Shown here in pieces: positions 43,101 to 49,320 of a stretch of 64,000 nt of DNA. Below the pieces are notes generated by a model. The model was given only the letters and a program-made list of their open reading frames with translations. It searched no databases and had not been told where the DNA came from. The stretch is from Neisseria sp. KEM232 (lineage in GTDB: Bacteria; Pseudomonadota; Gammaproteobacteria; Burkholderiales; Neisseriaceae). The stretch is from positions 1,426,001 to 1,490,000 of the forward strand of contig NZ_CP022527.1 of NCBI RefSeq assembly GCF_002237445.1. Direction: 5' to 3'. Position 1 is the stretch's first letter; every line of letters begins with the position of its first letter. The position numbers and the translations under genes were made by a program.

Positions 43101-44981
43101 GCGAACGTCGAAAGCGTCAAAGCGGGCGACCAGGTCGGCCTGCAAGTGGGCAAAAACCTGAAACTGAAACAAAACGGCAAAAACTTCACCTACCTGCTGA
43201 ACGACACCCTCACCGGCCTGAACAGCGCGTCCTTCGGCGGCGGCGCGGGCAAACCGGCTGCCGTAATCGACGGCACGGGCGTCAAAATCACCCCCGCAGG
43301 CGGCGGTAAATCCGTATCGCTCACTTCAGACGGCCTAGACAACGGCGGCAAGCAAATCACCAACGTTGCCAGCGGCGGCGACACCGACAGCAACGCCGCC
43401 AATATCGGCGATGTGAAAAAAGCCGCTGCCGCCGCGAAAAACACCGTATCGGCAGGCGACAGCAATGTCCTTGTCACCCCGACAACCCATGCAGACGGCC
43501 ACACCGACTACGCCGTCAAACTGGCCGACAAAGTGGCGCTGGGCAACGGCAAAGTCTCGCTCGACGGCACAACGGGCAATATTGCCGCCGCAGGCAACGT
43601 CACGGCGGGCAACACCGTCACCGCCGGAACGGGCGCAAACGCCGTCACTCTTGACGGCACGAAAGCGCAGGTGAAAGCGGGCAGCGTCGTCGTCGACGGC
43701 AAAGCGGGCACCGTCACCGGCTTGGGCAACAAAACCTGGGTCAGCGGCAGCACGCAGCCCGTCAGCGGCCGCGCCGCCACCGAAGACCAGCTCAAAGCCG
43801 TCGACAACCAAGTGGCGCAAAACAAAACCGACATCGCCAACCTCAGCGGCAATATCGGCAAGGGTCTCAATTTCGCGGGCAACACCGGTTCGACGAACAA
43901 AAAACTCGGCCAAACCGTAAACATCGTCGGCGAGGGTAAAAAAGACGACAGCCGCTATTCGGGCGAAAACATCAAAACCATGGTGGACGCGCAAGGCAAT
44001 CTGGTCGTCAAAACCGACAAAGACCTGAAAGCCGAAAGCCTCACCATCGGCAAAGACGGCCAAACCGGCCTCACCCTGTCCGCCGACAACGGCGCGGGAC
44101 AAATCACCGTCAACGGCAAAGACGGCGCCAAAGCCAGCATCGGCACAGCCAAAGGCCAGGCCGTGCTCGGCAACACACAACAGGCCGACCGTCTGCGCTA
44201 TGCCGACTCCGCCGGCACGCCGCGCGAACTGGCAACCATGGACGACGGCCTCAGCTACGGTGGCGACAACCTCGCCGACGACGGCACCATCGCCAAAAAA
44301 CTCAACCAGCGCCTCGATATTGTCGGCGGAGCGGACAAAAACAAACTGTCCGACAACAACATCGGCGTCAACAAAGACAGCCAAGGCCGTCTGAAAGTGC
44401 AGCTGGCCAAAGAGCTGAACGGCCTGACTAGCGCGTCTTTTGCCGACGGCAGCGGCAACACCAACGTCGTCAACGGCGCGGGCCATACCGTGCGCGACAG
44501 CGCGGGCAACCAAACCGCCGTGAACGCGGGCGGCGTCACCGTTACCCCGTCAGGCGCGGGTAAAGCCCCTGTTTCGCTGACTGCGGGCGGACTGGACAAC
44601 GGCGGCAACCAAATCAGCAACGTTGCCGCGGGCACGAAAGCCACCGACGCGGTGAATGTCGGCCAGCTCAATGCCAAACTCGGCGCGCTGACCGATGCCG
44701 CCAACCTGAACTTCAACGCCTTGGAGCGCAAAATCAACGATATCGGCGACAACGCCAATGCGGGCGTGGCCGGTGCGATTGCCCAAGGCTCGATTCCGCA
44801 GGTTACCCGCCCGGGCGCATCCGGCCTCGGCGTGGGCAGCGGCTACTACGGCGGTCAGTCTGCTCTGGCAGTCGGCATGTCCTCGATGAGCGACGGCGGC
44901 AACTGGATTGTGAAAGGCAATGTTTCCGTCAACACCCAAGGCCGCGTCGGCGCGGGCGCGGGCGCGCTGTACCAGTGGTAG
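37125..44981 (+). CDS. Giant trimeric autotransporter adhesin (YadA/Hia type)
   Basis: A 2618-residue surface adhesin (type Vc). Residues 1-35 are the extended signal peptide region (MNRIYKVIWNHETATWVAAS), then a hydrophobic Sec signal ending near residue 56 (SPSLA). About 900 residues of YadA-head repeats follow (units such as SVAIG and TAVG with NA/KA spacing). Necks of the form NLAAGRI..TDA.NGSQLYA occur at about 990 and 1345, with further neck and stalk units near 1580, 1785, 2080 and 2497. The last about 75 residues form the membrane anchor ending GAGALYQW. Two long stretches around the first necks are near-duplicates about 355 residues apart. DUS copies are read in frame as SDGLNNGG/SDGLDNGG. 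GAAGGAAACCGAA precedes the ATG. Expected role: adhesion, serum resistance or biofilm. Confidence 0.95.
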   Translation: MNRIYKVIWNHETATWVAASELAHAKGKSKSKSGRLKTLAVFAAVGLATASPSLAAITEGSATGTDAVAIGTNSQASSDSAVAVGMNAKANGNRAVAVGSGASAAKDDATAFGNAAEASTQNSVAIGKAAAVREAKPEELTAAGVNAQTAGTTTGSGSVAIGANSKAFGTNATAVGQSSNALGQNSFAGGQAAKAYGKSSTAVGDGASATNDAAVSVGAFSKATAGGAAAFGYNANAGAFAAVAVGRQAEALNNDDISIGDGAGKGRKDQGTSYGGTGLYYADGQLAATPAASIATNTNIAVGKDSAVNSLGLRNIAIGNAAGTSHFGEDSISIGTNANNFKANGAADGTKTDTPTRARHTIAVGQNAMTYGENSIALGNGAKTTNFKYNTGAATPSYTSASRAMAIGESSDASGTFATAFGFQAKTERNDSTAIGKQAKILANPAGNAATLGNHLAIGNESLVGQNVGSHATVVGYQAQAVGAGNNKLAVGTRAVSSGTIASAVGVGAKAHGDTTSAYGSYTQVSGGFDSMAAGSSAAVVSGSGSSTASSQAAIGSGSITAAKGAVSVGTGTMVFGENSASIGANGGGSAARMVQALANGKMDDTVFSIIGGKNNQSVGNRNLIGSTSNNNTVFGNDIKVGASAASVTSGEVEIDTADGKVKHINYKPAFTNTKNIDSAVAVGNAAKVGDSNTVAVGKAAEAAGLSSTAIGETAAALKQNGIAIGKNAKAGTSAATASSDSDAVAIGTDSTAYEKDTVALGNTAKATADSATALGKGAKASQVYATAVGLDTVADGNSALAAGSGAAARANSATAVGNDAQALGTDASAFGRDAQAAEEHTVAVGSSTRAAAAGAIAVGNDAQAAAADAAAIGKHSRASSTRATAVGNSANAAGVSSVAVGDNAQAQNDYAVSIGAGSAASAIAAAAIGNDAKAKQWSSVALGRASETADAVATTAATVGGISYNGFAGTAPEATVSIGSDSVKRTLTNLAAGRIAADSTDAINGSQLYAVADTLGGKLTHYYSVKSAETGAGSNYDNDGATGSNALAAGVKASASALNTVAVGFNAQAGKDGAVSVGADTQASNASTALGNKATATGENSTALGWGANAAGRADVFIGKQSGAGTENANNFSNIGIGEGAVKNAGKNASVTNIVGIGTGAAAGIEGSHNIAIGAYANGTGNGAGAVTTDNNIAIGQRSVASGGGSIAVGNKAQASVLSAVAVGLNAAATGAQAVAVGRNTQAAGAGSVAVGGSANDGKGAAAKGSQSVAIGQLSNASNTGAAALGVNAQATHQKGVALGYESETDTNVTTTQATVNGIAYSGFAGAANANVSIGKSGFTRTLTNLAAGRISATSTDAVNGSQLYAVADTLGGKLTHYYSVNSTAMGAGSNYNNDGASGTDALAAGAGASAKQMSSVAIGKNAVADGDNSQSDSVAIGTAAKASGNASLAIGPGASTSGSDSLGGIAIGAAASSQNGGLSLGSGADSGNGTALIPGLPVRLNNNVALGDSATVKNDTNFRVSLGSMSIAGVSDLGTDPYKPSANANVKGIAESGVTLGEVSVGGDNRAGQGEILYRRITNLAAGSADTDAVNVSQLKALADARSKVAGSGLASVSSATDSAGATTYTVNVAQAAAPTVTRGNVAVAAADAGKVMTAGDVAAAINNSEKTSSVVAGSTAVSVSAGSEDAAGNTQYTVDLGTAAKASLGKADSALQNIRSGSPNLSVAKNGDTVTVGMSTTPAFTSVTTGDTVLNSGGLTIAPAGKTPVVLNSDGLNNGGNKITNVAAGNISAASTDAVNGSQLYALGEKPLTFTGDSGSVRRKLGETLAVKGDGTYVSTKAENGGVNISVSENAVRDTARKAVDVKGEGVITVTPSQDNTAHTTTYTVKYDGGKAAAATDIAYTANGGTARKTSLAKGFNFSNGANTTAEVGADGVVKFNAVTGSIAITDGKAAVTAADAGKLATAGDVAEAVNNAAWKVTAKADGGELESGANVESVKAGDQVGLQVGKNLKLKQNGKNFTYLLNDTLTGLNSASFGGGAGKPAAVIDGTGVKITPAGGGKSVSLTSDGLDNGGKQITNVASGGDTDSNAANIGDVKKAAAAAKNTVSAGDSNVLVTPTTHADGHTDYAVKLADKVALGNGKVSLDGTTGNIAAAGNVTAGNTVTAGTGANAVTLDGTKAQVKAGSVVVDGKAGTVTGLGNKTWVSGSTQPVSGRAATEDQLKAVDNQVAQNKTDIANLSGNIGKGLNFAGNTGSTNKKLGQTVNIVGEGKKDDSRYSGENIKTMVDAQGNLVVKTDKDLKAESLTIGKDGQTGLTLSADNGAGQITVNGKDGAKASIGTAKGQAVLGNTQQADRLRYADSAGTPRELATMDDGLSYGGDNLADDGTIAKKLNQRLDIVGGADKNKLSDNNIGVNKDSQGRLKVQLAKELNGLTSASFADGSGNTNVVNGAGHTVRDSAGNQTAVNAGGVTVTPSGAGKAPVSLTAGGLDNGGNQISNVAAGTKATDAVNVGQLNAKLGALTDAANLNFNALERKINDIGDNANAGVAGAIAQGSIPQVTRPGASGLGVGSGYYGGQSALAVGMSSMSDGGNWIVKGNVSVNTQGRVGAGAGALYQW

Positions 44982-45048
44982 GCGGAATGGGTTTTCAGAC
45001 GGCCTGATGCCGTCTGAAAACTGCCCGCCCTCCATGCGGCGCATGGCA

Positions 45049-45080
45049 AAAGGCCGTCTGAAATGTTTCAGACGGCCTTT
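45049..45080. terminator. Inverted DUS hairpin after the autotransporter gene
   Basis: A 14-bp DUS stem with a 4-nt loop ending CCTTTTTTTG, 68 bp after the stop. Strong terminator shape. Confidence 0.75.
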
Positions 45081-45113
45081 TTTGTTGCCGGTTGCAGGCG
45101 AAAAACCGTATTT

Positions 45114-45321
45114 TATAGTGAGCCAACACAAAAAGATATAGTGAGTCAAAATAAAAAAGATACAAGGCAGCAAGCCAAAGACAGTACAGATAGTACGGCG
45201 AGGCGCAGCAACGCTGTAGATTTTTTATTTTGGTTCACTATACAAGGCAGCAAGCCGTAGACAGTACAAGTAGTACGGCAAGGCGCAGCAACGCTGTAGA
45301 TTTTTGTGTTGGCTCACTATA
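45114..45321. repeat. Correia element interrupted by a second Correia element
   Basis: The outer element starts TATAGTGAGCCAACACAAAA and ends TTTGTGTTGGCTCACTATA. It is split at GATA by the inner copy and resumes as CAAGGCAGCAAGCCGTAGA. Removing the inner copy and one TA restores a normal short-form element of about 104 bp. Confidence 0.9.
45137..45242. repeat. Inner Correia element (short form, 106 bp)
   Basis: TATAGTGAGTCAAAATAAAA to TTTTATTTTGGTTCACTATA, with the internal AAGGCAGCAAGCC, ACAGTACAGATAGTACGG and AGGCGCAGCAACGC blocks. It sits at a TA in the outer element with TA duplicated, the known insertion preference of CREEs. Confidence 0.9.
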
Positions 45322-45376
45322 TGCGGCATAAAAAACAGGCCGGACAAAATGTCCGGCCTGTTTTCAAATATTCTCT

Positions 45377-45466
45377 TGGCGGAAACGGTGGGATTCGAAC
45401 CCACGAAGGACTTGCGCCCTTAGCGGATTTCGAGTCCGCTGCATTCAGCCTCTCTGCCACGTTTCC
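45377..45466 (-). tRNA. tRNA-Ser (CGA)
   Basis: A 90-nt class II tRNA with encoded CCA: acceptor GGAAACG/CGTTTCC, anticodon stem GCGGA with loop CTCGAAA (CGA), a long variable arm (AAGGGCGCAAGTCCTT) and T-arm GGGTTCGAATCCC. Confidence 0.96.
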
Positions 45467-45493
45467 TGTTATGCAAACAAAAAATTTCAAGAC

Positions 45494-45584
<91 letters not shown>

Positions 45585-45643
45585 GTTTCTTGAAAGACGC
45601 GCATCATAGCCAAAGTGCGGGGTTTTGGCAAGCGTTTCAGCCT

Positions 45644-46420
45644 TTATTTTCGGGCATCGCGCAGGAAGACCCATTCGTTTTCCGACGAGGCGGCGGCGTT
45701 GTAGGCGTAGCCTTCGCTGTCGAAGTGTTTGAGCTGTTCGGGGTCGGTGATGCGGTGCTCTGCAGCGTGGCGCGCCATCAGGCCGCGCGCGCGTTTGGCG
45801 TGGAAGCTGATGATTTTGTACGCGCCGTTTTTTTCGTCTTTGAACACGGGGGTGATGATGCGGGCGGGCAGTCTGTCGGGCTGCACGGCTTTGAAGTATT
45901 CCTGCGAGGCGAGGTTGACGACGGTGTCGGCGTGTTGCGCGCGCAGGGTGTCGGCGAGCAGGGCTGTGATGCGGCCGCCCCAGTATTCGTAGAGGTTTTT
46001 GCCGCGCCGGTTGGCGAGGGGGGTGCCCATCTCGAGGCGGTAGGCTTGGATGAGGTCGAGCGGGCGCAGGAGGCCGTAGAGGCCGGAGAGGATGCGCAGA
46101 TGCTGTTGCAGGTAGTCGAGGCTGTCGGGGGCGAGGGTGGCGGCGGCCAGTCCTTCGTAAACGTCGCCGTTAAAGAGGAAAACGGCCTGTTTGGCATTTT
46201 CGGGTGTGAACGGGATGTGCCAGACGGCGTTGCGTTCGGCGTTTAAGAGGGCGATTTTGTCGGAAACGTGCATCAGTTCGGCGATTTGCTGCGGGGCGAG
46301 TTGTTTTACTTCGTCCATCAGTTGCGCGGCCTGGTCGATCAGGGCGGGTTGGCTGTATTGCGGAACGGGCGCGGGGTCTTTTTCGTTGAGGTTTTTGGCG
46401 GGTGAGACAAGAAAGAGCAT
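45644..46420 (-). CDS. yaaA: Peroxide stress protein YaaA
   Basis: The 258-residue DUF328 protein limits free iron and protects DNA during peroxide stress in E. coli. Full-length match: MLFLVSPAKNLNE at the start, RILSGLYGLLRPLDLIQAYR in the middle and the late IISFHAKRARGLMARH. The two tRNA-Ser genes lie downstream on the same strand, the nearer 59 bp away. Confidence 0.94.
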   Translation of the reverse strand: MLFLVSPAKNLNEKDPAPVPQYSQPALIDQAAQLMDEVKQLAPQQIAELMHVSDKIALLNAERNAVWHIPFTPENAKQAVFLFNGDVYEGLAAATLAPDSLDYLQQHLRILSGLYGLLRPLDLIQAYRLEMGTPLANRRGKNLYEYWGGRITALLADTLRAQHADTVVNLASQEYFKAVQPDRLPARIITPVFKDEKNGAYKIISFHAKRARGLMARHAAEHRITDPEQLKHFDSEGYAYNAAASSENEWVFLRDARK

Positions 46421-46544
46421 GGTGTTTCCGTTGATGGGTTTTCACTTTGTTGAAGCTTTGTTTTCAGACGGCCTTTATGCCGCGCTTTGCGGCCGTCTGA
46501 AAATTGTGCTTGGCGTTTCAGACGGCCTTTGAGCATCGGAGGCC

Positions 46545-46564
46545 GTTCCCGCCTACTCGGGAAT
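46545..46564. repeat. dRS3-like repeat
   Basis: GTTCCCGCCTACTCGGGAAT, an inverted repeat of the dRS3 type (ATTCCC-N8-GGGAAT) followed by GACGTTTCTGAAAA, shared with copies at 48802 and 49275. Confidence 0.65.
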
Positions 46565-46585
46565 GACGTTTCTGAAAATCGCGGG

Positions 46586-47152
46586 TCAGGTTTTCGGCAG
46601 GGTGACGCCGGTCTGCCCCATGTATTTGCCGTTGCGGTCTTTGTAGGAGGTTTCACAGACTTCGTCACTCTCGAAAAACAGTACCTGCGCCACGCCTTCG
46701 CCGGCGTAGATTTTGGCGGGCAGGGGGGTGGTGTTGGAAAATTCGAGGGTAACGTAGCCTTCCCATTCCGGCTCAAACGGCGTTACGTTCACGATGATGC
46801 CGCAGCGGGCGTAAGTCGATTTGCCCAGACACACGGTAAGCACGTTGCGCGGGATGCGGAAATATTCCACCGTACGGGCGAGGGCGAACGAATTGGGCGG
46901 GATGATGCAGCAGTCGTCTTCTACCGTGACGAAGTTTTTCGGGTCGAAGTTTTTCGGGTCGACGATAGTGCTGTTGATATTGGTGAAGATCTTGAATTCG
47001 TTGGCGCAACGGATGTCGTAGCCGTAGCTCGATGTGCCGTAGGAGATGATTTTTTTGCCGTCGGTTTCTTTCACCTGGTTCGGCTCGAAGGGTTCGATCA
47101 TGCCGAACTCTTCGCTCATGCGGCGTATCCATTTGTCGGATTTGATGCTCAT
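46586..47152 (-). CDS. dcd: dCTP deaminase
   Basis: Dcd converts dCTP to dUTP, feeding dTMP synthesis. The 188-residue product has the trimeric dUTPase-like fold signatures: SSYGYDIRCANEFKIF, the active-site region LARTVEYFRIPRNVLTVCLG and STYARCGIIVNVTPFEPEWE with the catalytic Glu. It ends MGQTGVTLPKT as in the bacterial enzyme. Short gap to yaaA with a DUS and a dRS3-like repeat. Confidence 0.96.
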   Translation of the reverse strand: MSIKSDKWIRRMSEEFGMIEPFEPNQVKETDGKKIISYGTSSYGYDIRCANEFKIFTNINSTIVDPKNFDPKNFVTVEDDCCIIPPNSFALARTVEYFRIPRNVLTVCLGKSTYARCGIIVNVTPFEPEWEGYVTLEFSNTTPLPAKIYAGEGVAQVLFFESDEVCETSYKDRNGKYMGQTGVTLPKT

Positions 47153-47232
47153 CTCGTTGTCCTGTCGGGTGGGGTTGTGCGGGGTCGGGTGTTTTCAGAC
47201 GGCCTTTTGCGGCAAGGCCGTCTGAAAGCGGC

Positions 47233-47646
47233 TTATTTTTTCTTTTTCGGCAGCTTGGCTTCTTTCATGATGCCTTTGTCGTAGGTGAGGGTGAAGATAT
47301 GGTCGCTGTCTTCGTATGCTTGGATAATGCCGTTGGCGCGGCCGTTTTGGAAGCTGCCTTCCATGCGCATGCCTTTAAAACGGGAGCTGTATGCGCCGAA
47401 TGGTTCGAGGAAGACATTGTCAGCGCGGCTGACGGTGAATTTGCCTTTACCGTTGAATTTGCCGTGTTTAAACGTGCCTTCGTAGCGGTTGCCGTTGTCG
47501 CACGACCATACGCCTTGCCCCTGTGGCAAATCTTCTTTTACCGCGCCTTCGTAGCGGCAGCCTTTGCCCTGATAGGGATCAATCACTTTGGCGGCGGCGT
47601 GCGGCAGCAGCGCGGCCAGCAGGGCGGCGGCTAGAAATTTCGTCAT
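47233..47646 (-). CDS. MORN-repeat exported protein
   Basis: The ATG at 47646 (after AAAGGATTGGAT) gives 137 residues; the in-frame TTG two codons earlier is less likely. A signal peptide (MTKFLAAALLAALLPHAAA) is followed by MORN-like units: CRYEGAVKEDLPQGQGVW, NRYEGTFKHGKFNGKGKF and MRMEGSFQNGRANGII. MORN repeats bind lipids or act as spacers; the role here is unknown. The C-terminus is a Lys run (KLPKKKK). Confidence 0.8.
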   Translation of the reverse strand: MTKFLAAALLAALLPHAAAKVIDPYQGKGCRYEGAVKEDLPQGQGVWSCDNGNRYEGTFKHGKFNGKGKFTVSRADNVFLEPFGAYSSRFKGMRMEGSFQNGRANGIIQAYEDSDHIFTLTYDKGIMKEAKLPKKKK

Positions 47647-47673
47647 ATCCAATCCTTTCGTTCTCTTTTTATG

Positions 47674-47711
47674 TTTTCAGACGGCCTCTGTAACAAGAGG
47701 CCGTCTGAAAA
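47674..47711. terminator. Inverted DUS hairpin after rdgC
   Basis: TTTTCAGACGGCCTC with a short loop and the exact inverse, 9 bp after the rdgC stop. Confidence 0.7.
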
Positions 47712-47719
47712 CGGCGGGC

Positions 47720-48619
47720 TTATTCCTGCCAACCACCCAGCAGGCCGACCAGCTCGTCCAGCATCGTGCCCAGCGATTCGGCCATCAAAACCTGCGACGC
47801 GAAGGCGAGGCTGGCGGCATCGTCGCCGTGGCTTTCCGCCTCTTCCTGCAAAACGTCGAGATATTGGATGCGTTTGAGCGTGAAATCCTGCGTCAGCACA
47901 AAAGCAATCTGTTCGCGCCATACCAAACCGAGCTGGGTGACGGTCTTGCCCATTTTCACATGCTGTACCACTTCGTCGGCGGTCAGATCCTGTTTCGATA
48001 CTTTCACCACGGGCACAACATCGCCCGCGCCTTTGAGTTCGCAATCGCTGTCGAGCTCGAAGCCGCCGTCGCAATGCCCTTGCAGCAGCCATTGGGTCAT
48101 CAGGCTCGAAGGCGACTGCTTGGTGTGCGGCAGCGAGGCTTCCAAGCCGCCCAAGGCTTCGCGCAGCTTGGTGAGTATGTTTTCCGCTTTGGAGGCGGAG
48201 GCGCTGTTCACCAAAAGATAGCCGTGCTTCGTGTCGAACACCGCCTGCGTGCGGCCGCTGCGGGTAAAGGCGCGTGGCAGCAGATCGTCGGTAATCTGCT
48301 TTTTTAATTCCTGTTTTTCCTTGCGGCCGACAGTGCGCGCTTCGTTATTCTGAATTTCGGCGACTTTCTCGTCCAAAATATCGCGGATAACGCCCGCGGG
48401 CAGCACTTTTTCCTCTTTTTTCAGCGCCACGCCCCAAGTGAAATCGGCGGGGAAAACCGCTTCCGGCGAAAACGGCACCGGCGCGGCGAAACCTTCGCTG
48501 AACCAGTCCAGCCCCTGACAGGGCGCGAACGGTAGTTCCGCCAGCTTGGCCGAGAGCATGTCCGCATCGGGCAGCTTGTTTTTGTCGAGCGGATAGAAAC
48601 TGATCTGCTTAAACCACAT
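47720..48619 (-). CDS. rdgC: Recombination-associated protein RdgC
   Basis: RdgC is a ring-shaped dimer that binds double-stranded DNA and modulates RecA; in Neisseria it influences pilin antigenic variation. The start at 48619 follows AAGGAATGC and yields 299 residues beginning MWFKQISFYPLDKN. The family stretches GLDWFSEGF, RDILDEKVAEIQ and FTLKRIQYLDVLQEEAES are present. Confidence 0.95.
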   Translation of the reverse strand: MWFKQISFYPLDKNKLPDADMLSAKLAELPFAPCQGLDWFSEGFAAPVPFSPEAVFPADFTWGVALKKEEKVLPAGVIRDILDEKVAEIQNNEARTVGRKEKQELKKQITDDLLPRAFTRSGRTQAVFDTKHGYLLVNSASASKAENILTKLREALGGLEASLPHTKQSPSSLMTQWLLQGHCDGGFELDSDCELKGAGDVVPVVKVSKQDLTADEVVQHVKMGKTVTQLGLVWREQIAFVLTQDFTLKRIQYLDVLQEEAESHGDDAASLAFASQVLMAESLGTMLDELVGLLGGWQE

Positions 48620-48959
48620 AAAGCATTCCTTGCTGTAAAACCGCGGCATTATACATGAAACGCCCGCGCCGCCGAGGCCGTCTGAAAGCCCTTGCCGCGT
48701 GACGGAATGCGGTGTGTGGCAGAGTAGACGCGCTTTCAGACGGCCTCTGCTGCAACGGAGCGCCGCCTGCCCAAATGCCTGGCGGGAAAAGATGGGAGGC
48801 CGTCCCCGCCTGCGCGGGGATGACGTTTCTGAAAGCGGAGCTTCAACGAAGTCAGTAAAGCGTCAGGGTACAGAGGGCTTGTCTCAATGCATGTAAAAAC
48901 GAAAATCTGACATACATAAAGAAAAAAACCCCCCGTTACAAAACGGAGGGTTTGAATAT
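48620..48959. other. 340-bp gap upstream of rdgC
   Basis: Contains two DUS copies (about 48675 and 48735), a dRS3-like repeat (48802-48821), the DUS-associated AGCGGAGCTTCAACGAAGT block, and a GC-rich hairpin CCCTCCGTTACAAAACGGAGGG-like (about 48931-48952) that may terminate the tRNA-Glu/tRNA-Arg transcript. No gene seen. Confidence 0.6.
48802..48821. repeat. dRS3-like repeat
   Basis: GTCCCCGCCTGCGCGGGGAT followed by GACGTTTCTGAAA; same family as 46545 and 49275. Confidence 0.6.
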
Positions 48960-49034
48960 TGGCACGCCCACGGGGAATCGAACCCCGGTTACCGCCGTGA
49001 AAGGGCGATGTCCTAACCGCTAGACGATGGGCGC
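48960..49034 (-). tRNA. tRNA-Glu (TTC)
   Basis: A 75-nt cloverleaf with encoded CCA: acceptor GCGCCCA pairs with TGGGCGT, anticodon loop CTTTCAC (TTC), T-arm CGGGGTTCGATTCCCCG. Only 16 bp from tRNA-Arg upstream on the same strand. Confidence 0.96.
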
Positions 49035-49050
49035 GGCGATTTGAGTTGTT

Positions 49051-49127
49051 TGGCGCACCCGGAGCGATTCGAACGCCCGACCCTCTGGTTCGTAGCCAGA
49101 TACTCTATCCAACTGAGCTACGGGTGC
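49051..49127 (-). tRNA. tRNA-Arg (ACG)
   Basis: A 77-nt cloverleaf with CCA: acceptor GCACCCG/CGGGTGC, anticodon loop CTACGAA (ACG, wobble A read as inosine), T-arm CGGGCGTTCGAATCGCTCCG-like. Cotranscribed with tRNA-Glu. Confidence 0.96.
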
Positions 49128-49274
49128 GAGAAAAACGAGGATTATAGGGAGGCCGGCGGGTGGTGTCCAGCGTTTTTTGCCGGGAAAAACCGGGTTTGCG
49201 GCAGTTTGTTCAAAACACTGGAAATTATTTTTCAGACGGCCTGTGCTGTTTGCAGTTGCAGCGGCTTTGAGGCC

Positions 49275-49294
49275 GTCCCCGCCTTCGCGGGGAT
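49275..49294. repeat. dRS3-like repeat
   Basis: GTCCCCGCCTTCGCGGGGAT followed by GACGTTTCTGAAAA, just beyond the 3' end of the dgt-like gene. Confidence 0.6.
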
Positions 49295-49320
49295 GACGTT
49301 TCTGAAAACTTCTGTCGGGG

